From Chryseobacterium gleum (GTDB taxonomy: Bacteria; Bacteroidota; Bacteroidia; Flavobacteriales; Flavobacteriaceae), in contig CAMCVI010000005.1 in the NCBI GenBank assembly GCA_945881885.1, positions 62,001-126,000 of the forward strand: a DNA stretch of 64,000 nt, in the 5' to 3' direction. Of the stretch, positions 11,059 to 22,059 are shown piece by piece (the stretch's first letter is position 1; every line of letters starts with the position of its first letter). Under the pieces are notes generated by a model. It saw nothing but the letters and a program-made list of their open reading frames with translations. It searched no databases and had not been told where the DNA came from. The position numbers were made by a program, and so were the translations under genes.

Positions 11059-11100
11059 ATTCTATTTTCTTTTCTCTATTTTCTTTTCTCTATTTTCTTA
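11059..11100. repeat. Short tandem repeat, ~14-bp unit CTCTATTTTCTTTT
   Basis: tctattttctttt|ctctattttctttt|ctctattttctta. Confidence 0.7.
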
Positions 11101-11102
11101 AA

Positions 11103-12395
11103 CTAAGAATTCATTATCGATTCAATTTCATCTGCTTCAATAGGAATATTTTTCATTAAATTAAATGGCTCTCCATTTGGTTGAATGACTACATCGTCTT
11201 CTAAACGAATTCCAAAACCTTCAGCTGGAATATAAATTCCTGGTTCTACGGTAAAAACCATGTTGGCTTGCATTGGCTCGTGAAGTAAACCATAATCGTG
11301 CGTATCTAAACCTAAATGGTGTGACGTGCCATGCATGAAATATTTTTTGTACGCAGGCCATTCTGGATTTTCATTCTGAACTTCAGTTTTAGTAATTAAA
11401 CCCAAACCTAGTAATTCTGAGGTCATAATTTTTCCAACTTCTACATGATATTGTTTCCATAAAGTACCAGGTAACAACATTTTTGTAGCTTCGTTTTTTA
11501 CATTTAAAACGGCGTTGTAAACCTCTTTTTGTCTGTCTGTAAAACGACCTGAAACAGGAATGACACGAGTTAAATCTGAAGAATAATTGGCATATTCTGC
11601 ACCAACATCTAACAATATTAAATCGCCGGCATTACAAACTTGGTTGTTTTCTATATAATGTAATACATTGGCATTATTTCCAGATGCAATAATTGGCGTG
11701 TAAGCAAATCCTTTCGAACGATTACGTAAAAATTCGTGCGCCAATTCGGCTTCAATTTCATATTCAGTTACGCCAGGTTTTACGAAGTTAAATACTCTTC
11801 GCACTCCTTTTTCTGTAATATTACATGCATTTTGAATTACATCCAACTCAATTTGGTCTTTCACTGAACGCAAGCGTTGTAAAATTGGATTTGATTTTTC
11901 TACTTTATGTGCAGGATATTCGTTTTTCCACCATTTTATAAAACGGGCTTCACGTGTTTCTGTTTCTACTGTTGCTCTGTAATGTTCGTTGGTGTTGATG
12001 TACATCGTATCGGCATACATCATCACTTCTTTTAACACTTTATGAAAATCTTGTAACCAATATACGGATTTGATTCCTGCAACTTCAAATGCCCGTTCTT
12101 TAGTAAGTTTTTCGCCTTCCCAAATGGCGATGTGCTCGTTGGTTTCTTTTAAAAATAAAACTTCTTTTAAATGTTCGTATGGTGCGCCAGGAAACAACAA
12201 TAAAATGCTTTCCTCTTGATCTACACCTGACAAGTAAAAAATATCACGATGTTGTGCAAATGGTAACGTACTGTCTGCAGAAACAGGATATATATCGTTC
12301 GAATTAAAAACAGCTACTCCATTTGGCTGCATTTGCGCCATAAAGTTTTTACGATTTTTAATAAAAAGCTCGCGATTTATTGGTAAATATTTCAT
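11103..12395 (-). CDS. pepP: Aminopeptidase P family (Xaa-Pro aminopeptidase)
   Basis: M24 metallopeptidase motifs: ILLDVGAEYANYSSDLTRVIP, HGTSHHLGLDTHD, VEPGIYI. Confidence 0.92.
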   Translation of the reverse strand: MKYLPINRELFIKNRKNFMAQMQPNGVAVFNSNDIYPVSADSTLPFAQHRDIFYLSGVDQEESILLLFPGAPYEHLKEVLFLKETNEHIAIWEGEKLTKERAFEVAGIKSVYWLQDFHKVLKEVMMYADTMYINTNEHYRATVETETREARFIKWWKNEYPAHKVEKSNPILQRLRSVKDQIELDVIQNACNITEKGVRRVFNFVKPGVTEYEIEAELAHEFLRNRSKGFAYTPIIASGNNANVLHYIENNQVCNAGDLILLDVGAEYANYSSDLTRVIPVSGRFTDRQKEVYNAVLNVKNEATKMLLPGTLWKQYHVEVGKIMTSELLGLGLITKTEVQNENPEWPAYKKYFMHGTSHHLGLDTHDYGLLHEPMQANMVFTVEPGIYIPAEGFGIRLEDDVVIQPNGEPFNLMKNIPIEADEIESIMNS

Positions 12396-12494
12396 TTTTT
12401 AAAAATGTTAGTAAAGTTTCCAAAAATAATAACTTTCAAACAAATAGTTGTCAAATAATTCTTTTAATTTTGAAACAAATCAAATTATATCAAA

Positions 12495-15113
12495 ATGAAA
12501 AATATCGTTTTCTTAGTTTCGCTTTTTAGCTCTTTATTTTCAATAGCTCAGGATTCTAATTTCCAAGCTGTTGCCTTTCAAAATATTGGACCAACAATTA
12601 TGAGTGGTAGGGTCGTAGATTTGGCAGTAAACAATCAAAACCCTTCAGAATTTTATGCTGCATACGCGTCTGGTGGTTTATGGTATACCAATAATAACGG
12701 AACAAGTTTTGAACCCGTAATGGATACCGCGCCAACTCAAAATATTGGTTGTGTTGCAGTCGACTGGAATTCAGGATTAATTTTGGTTGGAACTGGAGAA
12801 GTAAATTCTTCGCGATCTTCTTATGCTGGAATTGGCGTGCTAAAATCTACAGATAAAGGAAAAACTTGGACCAACATTGGCTTGCCAGACAGCCATCATA
12901 TTTCTAAAATTTGGATAAATCCTACTGATAATAATGAAATTGTAGTTGGTGTTTTAGGGCATTTATATTCAAAAAATGAAGAACGTGGCGTTTTTAAAAC
13001 CACAAACGGTGGAAAATCATGGACAAAAACATTATACATTAATGATGAAACAGGAATTGTAGACATTAGTTTTGCGCCAAATAACCCAAAAATTATGTTT
13101 GCATCAGCTTGGGAACGAGAACGTAAAGCAAATAATTTTAAGGGAAACGGAATCCATTCTGGTATTTATAAAAGTGAAGATGCGGGAACTACTTGGGCAA
13201 AAATCAAAGCCAATTCGGGTTTTCCATCTAATATTGGAATTGGTAGAATTGGTGTAACTTCTTTTAATGAAAATATTACTTATGCAATTGTTGACAATCA
13301 GAATTTACGCCCAAATGCCTCTAACGAAAAGCCGAAAGTTGCCAATGCGGCTTTATTTGAAGTAGAAGTAATAGGTGCAGAAATTTACAAAACTACAGAT
13401 TCTGGAAAAACATGGAAAAAAACCAATGATACGTTTATTGATGATGCCTTTTATTCTTATGGATATTATTTTGCAGATATTACTGTTGATGAATCCAATG
13501 AAAATCGACTGTATATTTCTGCCGTTCCGTTACTGTTTTCTAATGATGGAGGAATATCTTTCGAATCAATTAGCAAAGATAATGTTCATGCTGATCATCA
13601 CGTTTGTTGGGTGAATCCAAAAAATTCAAATCACATTATAAATGGAAACGATGGCGGCGTAAATATCACTTTTGATAACGGAAAACATTGGGTAAAATGC
13701 AACAACCAAGCTGTCGGACAATTTTATAGTGTAAATGTAGATGATAAAGAAAATTACGAAGTATATGGCGGATTGCAAGACAACGGCGTTTGGGCTGGAC
13801 CAAATAATTATGAACCTAGTGTAGAATGGTTACAAGACGGAAAATATCCGTACGAATTTTTAAGCGGTGGCGATGGCATGCAAGTTCAGATAGATACTAG
13901 AACAAATAATTTGGTTTACACTGGATATCAGTTTGGAAATTATACTAAAATTAATAGAATTTCAGGAGAAAGAAGTTACATTACGCCTCAAGCAGATAAA
14001 AAAGAAGCGCCTTACAGATTCAACTGGCAAACGCCTATTTTATTGTCATCGCACAACCAAGATGTTGTTTATTTTGCCGGACAATATGTGTTTCGATCAA
14101 TGAATCAGGGAAAAAATTGGGAAAAAATTTCTATCGATTTAACCAATGGAAAAGCGGAAGGAAATGTGCCTTTTGGAACCATAACTTCCATAGCAGAAAG
14201 TAAGTTTAAATTCGGAAAATTAGTTGTTGGAACAGATGATGGAAATGTTTATATAACTAAAGATAGCGGCGAAAATTGGGTAAAGATTTCAAGTAGTTTG
14301 CCTCAAAATTTATGGGTTTCTCGTGTGCGATTTTCAACGTTCAAATCCGATAGAATTTATATTACGTTAAACGGATATAGAAATGACAATTTCACTACTT
14401 ATGCCTACGTGTCCGAAGATTTAGGTGCAAATTGGAAATTGTTAACCGCAAATCTTAATCAGAATGCAGCGAATGTAATTTTAGAAGATTCAGAAAACGA
14501 AAATATTTTATATTTAGGAACAGATAATGGTTTGTACATTTCGTTGGATAAAGGAATGAATTGGCAAGATTTTTCAAGTGAAATTCCTAATGTTGCGGTA
14601 CACGATTTGGTTATCCAAAAAAGAGAAAAAGATTTAATTGTAGCCACTCACGGGCGCTCTTTATACAAGTTAAATGTAGCGAATATTCAGCAAATTAATG
14701 AAAAAACAATTGCTAATGGTGTGGCTTTATTCCCAACTAAAAACATTCCATTTTCTAAAAATTGGGGCAATAAGCGTTCTGCTTGGGGAACTGAAAGCAC
14801 ACCAAATGTGTCAATTTGGTATTATGCGAAAGAGCTTTCAACATCGGTTTTAACTATAAAAAATAAAGATGGAATTGTAGTTTTCACCCGTCAAAATAAA
14901 GCAGAAAAAGGAATGCACAAAATTGAGTTTGATTTAAGTCTTGATGAAAAAATTAAAACAGCACTAGAAAAGAAAGATAGCAAAATAAAAATCAACCAAT
15001 CTGCTAATAAAAAATACTATTTACCTTCAGGAAAATATACAATTGAATTAGAAATTAACGGAAAAAAAGAAACGCAATCTTTAGTGGTAACTGAAAAAAA
15101 CCAAATGAGATAA
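12495..15113 (+). CDS. Secreted BNR/sortilin-type beta-propeller repeat protein (glycosyl hydrolase-like)
   Basis: Signal peptide; repeated SxDxGxxW (STDKGKTWTN, TTNGGKSWTK, SEDAGTTWAK, TTDSGKTWKK, TKDSGENWVK). Confidence 0.85.
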   Translation: MKNIVFLVSLFSSLFSIAQDSNFQAVAFQNIGPTIMSGRVVDLAVNNQNPSEFYAAYASGGLWYTNNNGTSFEPVMDTAPTQNIGCVAVDWNSGLILVGTGEVNSSRSSYAGIGVLKSTDKGKTWTNIGLPDSHHISKIWINPTDNNEIVVGVLGHLYSKNEERGVFKTTNGGKSWTKTLYINDETGIVDISFAPNNPKIMFASAWERERKANNFKGNGIHSGIYKSEDAGTTWAKIKANSGFPSNIGIGRIGVTSFNENITYAIVDNQNLRPNASNEKPKVANAALFEVEVIGAEIYKTTDSGKTWKKTNDTFIDDAFYSYGYYFADITVDESNENRLYISAVPLLFSNDGGISFESISKDNVHADHHVCWVNPKNSNHIINGNDGGVNITFDNGKHWVKCNNQAVGQFYSVNVDDKENYEVYGGLQDNGVWAGPNNYEPSVEWLQDGKYPYEFLSGGDGMQVQIDTRTNNLVYTGYQFGNYTKINRISGERSYITPQADKKEAPYRFNWQTPILLSSHNQDVVYFAGQYVFRSMNQGKNWEKISIDLTNGKAEGNVPFGTITSIAESKFKFGKLVVGTDDGNVYITKDSGENWVKISSSLPQNLWVSRVRFSTFKSDRIYITLNGYRNDNFTTYAYVSEDLGANWKLLTANLNQNAANVILEDSENENILYLGTDNGLYISLDKGMNWQDFSSEIPNVAVHDLVIQKREKDLIVATHGRSLYKLNVANIQQINEKTIANGVALFPTKNIPFSKNWGNKRSAWGTESTPNVSIWYYAKELSTSVLTIKNKDGIVVFTRQNKAEKGMHKIEFDLSLDEKIKTALEKKDSKIKINQSANKKYYLPSGKYTIELEINGKKETQSLVVTEKNQMR

Positions 15114-15223
15114 GATTTGAGGGAAAAATCCATTCTTAAGATGTTGATATTCAACAAATGTTAAACTCATTTAAAATGATTATAAATTAACTTTTAAAGG
15201 TTGTAAGTCTTACTTATAACCTT

Positions 15224-15231
15224 TATTTTTG
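15224..15231 (+). promoter_or_regulatory. Putative -7 element TATTTTTG for sdhCAB (TTG at 15201-15203)
   Basis: TTG-N20-TATTTTTG upstream of first sdh gene. Confidence 0.5.
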
Positions 15232-15269
15232 CTTACATTAAAATATTCAAATTAACATTAACTATAATT

Positions 15270-15935
15270 ATGGCAAAATCTTCTGTTTTGAGTTCGTCTA
15301 TTGCAAAAAAAGTCGCCATGGCACTTTCTGGACTATTCTTAATTTCTTTCTTATCGCTTCACTTTGGTATAAATTTAACCTCTGTATTTAGCGAAGAAAT
15401 TTTTAATGCTTGTTCACACTTTATGGGATATAATCCTCTAATTCAGTATGTAATGCAACCTGTATTGGTTGCGGGCGTTGTTTTTCATTTTATCATGGGA
15501 TTTGTTTTAAATTTTAAAAATAGAGCGGCAAGACCAATATCTTATGCCAAAAACAATGACGCAGCAAACGCATCATGGGCATCTAGAAACATGATTATTT
15601 CTGGCGCAGTGGTTTTGGCCTTTTTAGGTCTTCATTTTTATGATTTTTGGTTTCCAGAAATGGTTTATAAATATGTTGAATCAAACCCTGAAGCGCCAAC
15701 AAGATATTATGACGAATTAGCACACAAATTTGAAAGCCCAATAAGAACTGGAATTTATTGTGTTTCTTTTTTATTATTGTCTTTACACTTGTGGCACGGC
15801 TTTAACTCTTCCTTTCAATCTGTTGGATTTAACAACAAGTTTTCGAAAGCACTACATAAATTAGGATATGCATTTGCAATTATAGTCCCTTTCGGATTTA
15901 TTTTTATTGCATTGTTTCATCATTTTAATCATTAA
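15270..15935 (+). CDS. sdhC: Succinate dehydrogenase cytochrome b subunit
   Basis: Five-TM cytochrome b558-type subunit (FLSLHFGINL, LSLHLWHGFNSSFQSVG) immediately upstream of sdhA. Confidence 0.9.
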   Translation: MAKSSVLSSSIAKKVAMALSGLFLISFLSLHFGINLTSVFSEEIFNACSHFMGYNPLIQYVMQPVLVAGVVFHFIMGFVLNFKNRAARPISYAKNNDAANASWASRNMIISGAVVLAFLGLHFYDFWFPEMVYKYVESNPEAPTRYYDELAHKFESPIRTGIYCVSFLLLSLHLWHGFNSSFQSVGFNNKFSKALHKLGYAFAIIVPFGFIFIALFHHFNH

Positions 15936-15948
15936 TTTCACTTTATAA

Positions 15949-17958
15949 ATGAAACTAGATTCTAAAATTCCTCAAGGTCATATTTCAGAAAAATGGACCA
16001 ACCATAAGAACAATCTTAAACTGGTGGCTCCAAACAATAGACCAAAAATCGATGTAATCGTTGTAGGAACTGGTTTAGCAGGTGCTTCGGCTGCTGCTTC
16101 ATTTGGAGAAATGGGGTACAACGTAAAAGCATTTTGTTTTCAAGATTCACCACGTAGAGCACACTCAATTGCTGCTCAAGGTGGTATAAACGCTGCAAAA
16201 AACTATCAAAATGATGGCGACAGTACGTACAGATTATTTTATGATACGATTAAAGGTGGTGACTACCGTGCGCGTGAAGCAAACGTACACCGTTTAGCAG
16301 AAGTATCTTCAAATATTATCGACCAATGTGTGGCGCAAGGGGTGCCTTTCGCTAGAGATTATGGTGGATTATTAGACAACCGCTCATTTGGTGGTACGCA
16401 AGTACAACGTACTTTTTATGCCGCCGGACAAACGGGACAACAATTATTATTAGGTGCTTATTCTGCATTGTCTAGACAAATTGGTTTAGGTAATGTAAAA
16501 ATGTTTAGCCGTCATGAAATGCTTGACATTGTTAAAGTAGATGGTAAAGCCCGAGGAATTATAGCTCGTAACTCAATTACTGGCGAATTAGAACGCCATT
16601 CCGCTCATGCGGTAATTATTGCTTCTGGTGGTTATGGAAATGTATATTTCTTATCTACAAACGCAATGGGAAGTAACGTTACTGCTTCTTGGAAAGTGCA
16701 CAAAAAAGGAGCGCATTTTGCCAATCCTTGTTTTGTACAAATTCATCCAACTTGTATTCCAGTTCATGGAACTAACCAAGCTAAATTGACTTTGATGTCA
16801 GAATCGCTTCGTAATTCAGGTCGTATTTGGGTGCCTGCAAAAAAAGAAGACGCCGAAGCCATTCGTGTTGGAAAATTAAAAGCTACTAATCTAAAAGAAG
16901 AAGATAGAGATTATTACTTAGAACGAAAATATCCTTCTTATGGAAATCTTGCTCCTCGAGATATTTCTTCAAGAGCAGCAAAAGAAGTATGTGATGCTGG
17001 CCATGGTATTGAATCAAATGACACCAATGAAGGTGTGTATTTAGATTTTTCTTCTGAAATACAAACAAAAGGAAAACAGTCTGCTTATGCCAAAGGAAAT
17101 CACAATCCAACTCAGGAAGAAATAACGGAATTAGGAAAACAATGGTTGGAAGAAAAATATGGAAATCTTTTCACGATGTATGAAAAAATTACAGATGAAA
17201 ACCCATATGAAACGCCAATGAAAATTTATCCAGCGGTGCATTATACTATGGGTGGCGTTTGGGTTGATTATAACTTAATGTCGTCTATTCCTGGATGTTT
17301 CGTTGCTGGAGAAGCCAATTTCTCAGATCACGGAGCCAACCGATTAGGTGCTTCCGCTTTAATGCAAGGTTTGGCAGATGGTTATTTCGTATTACCTTAC
17401 ACGGTTTCCAATTATTTAGCTGACGAAATTAGAACAGGTAAAATCGCTACTGATACACCAGAATTTTTAGAAGCTGAGAATGCAGTGCGTCAATCTATCG
17501 AGCAATTAATTGATAATAACGGTACAAAATCTGTTGACTATTTCCACAAAAAATTAGGATTAATTATGTGGAATAAAGTTGGAATGTCAAGAAATGAAAA
17601 AGGTTTAAAAGAAGCCATTGAAGAAATTAGACAATTAAGAGAAGATTTCTACGCAGATGTTAGCGTTCCTGGCGCTGCCAACGAATTAAACCAAGAATTA
17701 GAAAAGGCACTTCGTGTAGCAGATTTTATTGAATTGGGACAATTAATGGCAAAAGATGCTTTAGATCGTGAAGAATCATGTGGTGGGCATTTCCGTGAAG
17801 AATACCAAGATGCTGAAGGCGAAACGCTTCGTGATGATGAAAAATTTGGGTATGTTGCCGCTTGGGAATATAACGGAAGCGATGCAAGTAAATCGGTACT
17901 TCATAAAGAAGAATTGAAATATGAGTTTATCAAAATTGCAGCTAGAAACTATAAATAA
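15949..17958 (+). CDS. sdhA: Succinate dehydrogenase/fumarate reductase flavoprotein subunit
   Basis: [60 protein letters not shown]. Confidence 0.97.
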   Translation: MKLDSKIPQGHISEKWTNHKNNLKLVAPNNRPKIDVIVVGTGLAGASAAASFGEMGYNVKAFCFQDSPRRAHSIAAQGGINAAKNYQNDGDSTYRLFYDTIKGGDYRAREANVHRLAEVSSNIIDQCVAQGVPFARDYGGLLDNRSFGGTQVQRTFYAAGQTGQQLLLGAYSALSRQIGLGNVKMFSRHEMLDIVKVDGKARGIIARNSITGELERHSAHAVIIASGGYGNVYFLSTNAMGSNVTASWKVHKKGAHFANPCFVQIHPTCIPVHGTNQAKLTLMSESLRNSGRIWVPAKKEDAEAIRVGKLKATNLKEEDRDYYLERKYPSYGNLAPRDISSRAAKEVCDAGHGIESNDTNEGVYLDFSSEIQTKGKQSAYAKGNHNPTQEEITELGKQWLEEKYGNLFTMYEKITDENPYETPMKIYPAVHYTMGGVWVDYNLMSSIPGCFVAGEANFSDHGANRLGASALMQGLADGYFVLPYTVSNYLADEIRTGKIATDTPEFLEAENAVRQSIEQLIDNNGTKSVDYFHKKLGLIMWNKVGMSRNEKGLKEAIEEIRQLREDFYADVSVPGAANELNQELEKALRVADFIELGQLMAKDALDREESCGGHFREEYQDAEGETLRDDEKFGYVAAWEYNGSDASKSVLHKEELKYEFIKIAARNYK

Positions 17959-17964
17959 GATATC

Positions 17965-18726
17965 ATGAGTGCTAAAAAAAATATAAATATCAACCTTAAA
18001 ATCTGGCGTCAAAAAAATGCTGGTGCAAAAGGTAAAATGGAAACATATAAATTAGATAATGTTTCTACAGACAGTTCTTTCTTAGAAATGTTAGACCAAT
18101 TAAACGAGCAATTAATCAATACAAAAAACGAACCAGTGGCTTTTGATCACGACTGTCGTGAAGGTATTTGCGGAATGTGTTCGTTGTATATCAATGGTCG
18201 CGCACATGGCCCAGATACAGGCACAACAACTTGTCAGCTGCATATGCGTAAATTTAAAGATGGAGAAACAATTTTTATTGAACCATGGAGAAGTAAAGCT
18301 TTCCCAGTTGTAAAAGACTTAATGGTAGATAGAAGTGCTTTTGACAGAATCCAACAAGCTGGCGGATTTGTATCTGTAAATACTTCTGGTAGAACTATAG
18401 ATGCCAACGCAACTCCAATTAACAAACAAGATGCAGATAAAGCGTTTATGGCAGCCGCATGTATTGGTTGTGGCGCTTGTGTGGCGACTTGTAAAAACGG
18501 TTCGGCTATGTTATTTGTTGGCGCAAAAGTATCTCAATATGCTTTGTTGCCTCAAGGAAAAGTAGAAGCTACAGAAAGAGTATTAAACATGGTGCGTCAA
18601 ATGGACGAAGAAGGTTTCGGAAATTGTACCAATACAGGCGCATGTGAAGTGGAATGTCCGAAAGGAATTTCTTTAGAAAACATCGCTCGTATGAATAGAG
18701 AATATTTAAAAGCAAGTGTACTTTAA
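17965..18726 (+). CDS. sdhB: Succinate dehydrogenase/fumarate reductase iron-sulfur subunit
   Basis: [55 protein letters not shown]. Confidence 0.97.
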   Translation: MSAKKNININLKIWRQKNAGAKGKMETYKLDNVSTDSSFLEMLDQLNEQLINTKNEPVAFDHDCREGICGMCSLYINGRAHGPDTGTTTCQLHMRKFKDGETIFIEPWRSKAFPVVKDLMVDRSAFDRIQQAGGFVSVNTSGRTIDANATPINKQDADKAFMAAACIGCGACVATCKNGSAMLFVGAKVSQYALLPQGKVEATERVLNMVRQMDEEGFGNCTNTGACEVECPKGISLENIARMNREYLKASVL

Positions 18727-18749
18727 TTAGAACACAACTTTATTAAAAT

Positions 18750-18783
18750 AAAAAACGCATTCAGTAATTGAATGCGTTTTTTA
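18750..18783. terminator. Bidirectional intrinsic terminator between sdhB and convergent gene
   Basis: AAAAAACGCATTC-agtaatt-GAATGCGTTTTTT. Confidence 0.85.
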
Positions 18784-18786
18784 TTT

Positions 18787-20388
18787 TTAAAGTTTTAACT
18801 CCAATTCCTGATCTACATCCCAATTGGCTCTTACGTCAATTAGTACTGGAAAATATATCATTTCTTCGGGTTGCAATTTGGCTTTAAAGTTTCCAGAATC
18901 CCAAATTTTATTTTGGTTATCATCATAAAATAAACGCACTTGGTAGTTGCTTGGCTGAATGGCCTCAAAATACATTTCGGTTTCTTTTGAGCAATATTTT
19001 TCGCTAACAATATCTCCTGAAGTATTTAAAATTTGAACGACATAAGGAAATCTATTGATGTTTTTCATACGTAATTTTAAATTTCCGAAGTCACTTATGG
19101 CACCTTTATCAAAAGCAAATTTTAAACTATCAGATTTTGAATTGTATGCATCCTCTATAGCGCCGGGCAATAATTGAAGTTCGTATTTTTCGTTTTCTTC
19201 TTGCTTAAAATCAAATGAAATTAGCTGCTCAAAATCATTAATTTCGGTTGTAAAAGAAACTAAAGTACTGTCTTTTTTTCTCAAAAATATTTTCTCAGCA
19301 TTGATTTTTTTAATTGGCGTTGCGGTTTCTAAATATAGTTTTTCGTTAAATTGGAATTTTTTACTAGCAAAAAGGGTTATTTTCAAGGAATCTGCTTCTT
19401 TAAGTTTTTTCAATTTCACCATATAATTTTTCAAATAGTTTTCAGATTTTACAACCATTTGTATGGAATCTTTGGCTTCTTTAGGCATAAAAACCTGTAA
19501 AGTATCTGATTTTTTATTCGCTGATTTTGCAAAGCGTAAAGGCGTTTCAATGTTGTTCTTTTTATAAAATAATTTCACATTACTAGCATTGCCTTCGTAC
19601 CCTAAAAATAATTTATTATTACTTTCAAGTGTAGGCGAATAGGTTTTGATTTCGTTTTTTTCTGCAAATAATTTTAAGGTAAAACTACTGTCTGTAGGAA
19701 TTTTTATTTTTTCTTTCTTAAAGGCAATTTTTTCTGTTTTAGCTTGAAAATTGTAATTGTTGTTTTTGTCTTTTAAAGCCACTAAATAATAGTTGCCTTC
19801 TTTTATGTTTTCAATGGTAAACTTTGTATTTTTTTCTAAAGTATTAGTAATATAAACGGGTTTGTTTTTATAAACCAATGAATCATTATAAGTTTCGGCA
19901 TCATACAACATTACCGTTACAAATTCATCTGTTTCTTTTTCAAATGCGTCTTCAATTTCACCAGAAACTTTTAAAGAATCAACAAATGCACCCGTTGAAA
20001 ATACATATTTAAATTGCGAATACGGAATACCTTCATTATAATCTGTAATACTTTGTCCAAAATTAAAACTGTAAGTTGTATTAGGTTTTAAATCTTCATT
20101 TAAAGTGATCGAAATAAATTTACTGGCACTTCCTTGCGGCACAATTGTTGGGGTTTTAGCCATAGGTGGCGAAATTATCAATTGTTTGTTAATGTCTTTT
20201 ACTTTTATGTATTCGCTAAAATCAATTTTGATTGTTTTTCCAGAAAAATTAGTCTCGTAATTTTTTGGAATACTTTTAACAATAACAGGCGCAATACTGT
20301 CTTTTGGACCACCAGAAATCATGCCTCTTTTGGCACAACTGATAGAAAAAGCAACAACTAGGGAAAGTATAAATAGGATTTTTTTCAT
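18787..20388 (-). CDS. Ig-like (Big_5-type) domain lipoprotein
   Basis: Lipoprotein-type N-terminus (SISCAKRG), SGGPKDSIAPVIVKSIPKNYETNFSGKTIKIDFSEYI typical of Bacteroidota Ig-like domain proteins. Confidence 0.75.
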   Translation of the reverse strand: MKKILFILSLVVAFSISCAKRGMISGGPKDSIAPVIVKSIPKNYETNFSGKTIKIDFSEYIKVKDINKQLIISPPMAKTPTIVPQGSASKFISITLNEDLKPNTTYSFNFGQSITDYNEGIPYSQFKYVFSTGAFVDSLKVSGEIEDAFEKETDEFVTVMLYDAETYNDSLVYKNKPVYITNTLEKNTKFTIENIKEGNYYLVALKDKNNNYNFQAKTEKIAFKKEKIKIPTDSSFTLKLFAEKNEIKTYSPTLESNNKLFLGYEGNASNVKLFYKKNNIETPLRFAKSANKKSDTLQVFMPKEAKDSIQMVVKSENYLKNYMVKLKKLKEADSLKITLFASKKFQFNEKLYLETATPIKKINAEKIFLRKKDSTLVSFTTEINDFEQLISFDFKQEENEKYELQLLPGAIEDAYNSKSDSLKFAFDKGAISDFGNLKLRMKNINRFPYVVQILNTSGDIVSEKYCSKETEMYFEAIQPSNYQVRLFYDDNQNKIWDSGNFKAKLQPEEMIYFPVLIDVRANWDVDQELELKL

Positions 20389-20458
20389 TAATTTTTTTGC
20401 TATTTAGTCACGCAAAGTAACAATTATATTCACTTGCATCATAATATTTAAATAAATT

Positions 20459-21163
20459 TTATGATTGTGTGTACGCCATGGTTAGGATACTAATTTTAGT
20501 GTTCTTTATTTTTAATATTTCTTTTGCACAAGTCTCAATAGTTGCGCCCGTTGTAAAAATATCGTCAACAAGTAATAGGTGTTTTCCTTCAATTTTGTAC
20601 GCGTTTTCAATTGTAAACACATTTTTTATAGTTTCTAATCTAGTAGCTTTAGATTTTTGAATTTGAGATTTTAGATCAACCGATTTTACTAAAACATCAT
20701 CGATTATAGGAATAACTAAGTTTTTTTCAAGAGATTCGCAAAAAGTTGTTACTTGGTTGTAACCTCTTTCATGTAATCTTTTTTTGTGTAATGGTACGGG
20801 TATTATTCCGTCAATGTCTTTAAAAATTGATAATTCTAATAGATTTTTAGAAAAATAATCACCTAAAAAAGTTCCTATTTCTTGCTGATTTTTGTATTTT
20901 AAATTGTGCATCAATTGTTGTGCAATTCCTTTTTTTCTGAAATATAACAACGAGGCCGCAAATTCAAAAGGGACCAATCCATAAAAAATTTTATGAATTT
21001 CTGTCTCATTTGAAAGATGGTGATGGGTAAGCGGTAAATCATGAATACAAGCGGTGCAAATTGTTTTTTCGTTTCTCAGAAGTACATTCGAACAACCATT
21101 ACAAAACGCAGGAAACACCACGTTTAACAGATTTTTATGTATTTTGTCGAAAAACTTTATCAT
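20459..21163 (-). CDS. comF: ComF family protein / amidophosphoribosyltransferase-like
   Basis: N-terminal CxxC zinc-ribbon (CNGCSNVLLRNEKTICTAC), KKRLHERGYNQ, PRPP loop LLLVDDIFTTGATIE. Confidence 0.9.
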   Translation of the reverse strand: MIKFFDKIHKNLLNVVFPAFCNGCSNVLLRNEKTICTACIHDLPLTHHHLSNETEIHKIFYGLVPFEFAASLLYFRKKGIAQQLMHNLKYKNQQEIGTFLGDYFSKNLLELSIFKDIDGIIPVPLHKKRLHERGYNQVTTFCESLEKNLVIPIIDDVLVKSVDLKSQIQKSKATRLETIKNVFTIENAYKIEGKHLLLVDDIFTTGATIETCAKEILKIKNTKISILTMAYTQS

Positions 21164-21201
21164 ATTAAAACATTAGTTTTACTTTAGTAAAAATATTTAA
21201 A

Positions 21202-22017
21202 ATGTCTTCAAAAAGAAACAATAACTATAAGATTGCTATACTTCTATTATCATTTTTTTTAGTGATAGTATTATTTAAAAGTTATAAAGATAATAAATCC
21301 GCCAAAGAACTACAAGATACTTTGAAACAAGAAACTTTGATTACTCAAAATCAATTATCTGAAATTCTATCTAAATATGATTCCGTTTCAAATTTATATA
21401 ATAATTTTGATGAAAATTTTCAAGATTTATCTTTAAAAGTAACCGATTTAAAAGATCCAAAAAAGAATATTAAATTCAAGAATTTAGCAGAATTGAATAA
21501 AGAAATTGACCAAATAAAAGATTCCATAAAAATATTAAAAGAGAAATTAAAGCAAATTGAAAAACTTAAAACTTTAATTAAACCAGAAGTAAAAGCACCA
21601 AAAATTACTGAAAACACAATTTTAAAAGATGCTAAATTTGAAGTAACTAATTTACAAGTAAAAGGGGTTAAGTTTCTTACAGATAATAAAACGCCAAATA
21701 AAGTAAAACCAATTGAACAAATTAGAGTATGCTTTACAGTTGATAAAAATAAATCCATTTCTTCTGGTGAAAAAGAAATTTTTGTTCAAATTGTTAATCC
21801 TAAAAACGACATTGTTTCAGTAGATCAACTAACTTTTGAAAACGATAATATTACTTTAAAATATAGTAAATTAGTAAACTTTGAATACCAACAACAAGTA
21901 ACGGATGTTTGCAGTTATGTAGATTTAGAAAAGAACAAAACTGTAAAAGGAAGGTATATTGTAAACTTATATTCAGGCACTAAAAAAATTAGTTCAACCA
22001 TTTTCAATTATAATTAA
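21202..22017 (+). CDS. Conserved membrane-anchored coiled-coil protein, unknown function
   Basis: N-terminal TM IAILLLSFFLVIVLF, long predicted coiled coil, beta-rich C-terminal domain. Confidence 0.6.
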   Translation: MSSKRNNNYKIAILLLSFFLVIVLFKSYKDNKSAKELQDTLKQETLITQNQLSEILSKYDSVSNLYNNFDENFQDLSLKVTDLKDPKKNIKFKNLAELNKEIDQIKDSIKILKEKLKQIEKLKTLIKPEVKAPKITENTILKDAKFEVTNLQVKGVKFLTDNKTPNKVKPIEQIRVCFTVDKNKSISSGEKEIFVQIVNPKNDIVSVDQLTFENDNITLKYSKLVNFEYQQQVTDVCSYVDLEKNKTVKGRYIVNLYSGTKKISSTIFNYN

Positions 22018-22059
22018 AAATTCCTTTTTTAATTCCTTTCCTATTTTTACTTTTGCAAC

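Noticed and set aside
11059-11100. CRISPR-like array
   Set aside because: Units are ~14 bp with no spacers; simple tandem repeat.
12495-15113. T9SS cargo assignment for the BNR-repeat protein
   Set aside because: The C-terminus (KYTIELEINGKKETQSLVVTEKNQMR) lacks a recognisable type A sorting domain.
16016-16198. Minus-strand ORF inside sdhA
   Set aside because: Antisense to a clearly conserved coding region; low-complexity translation.
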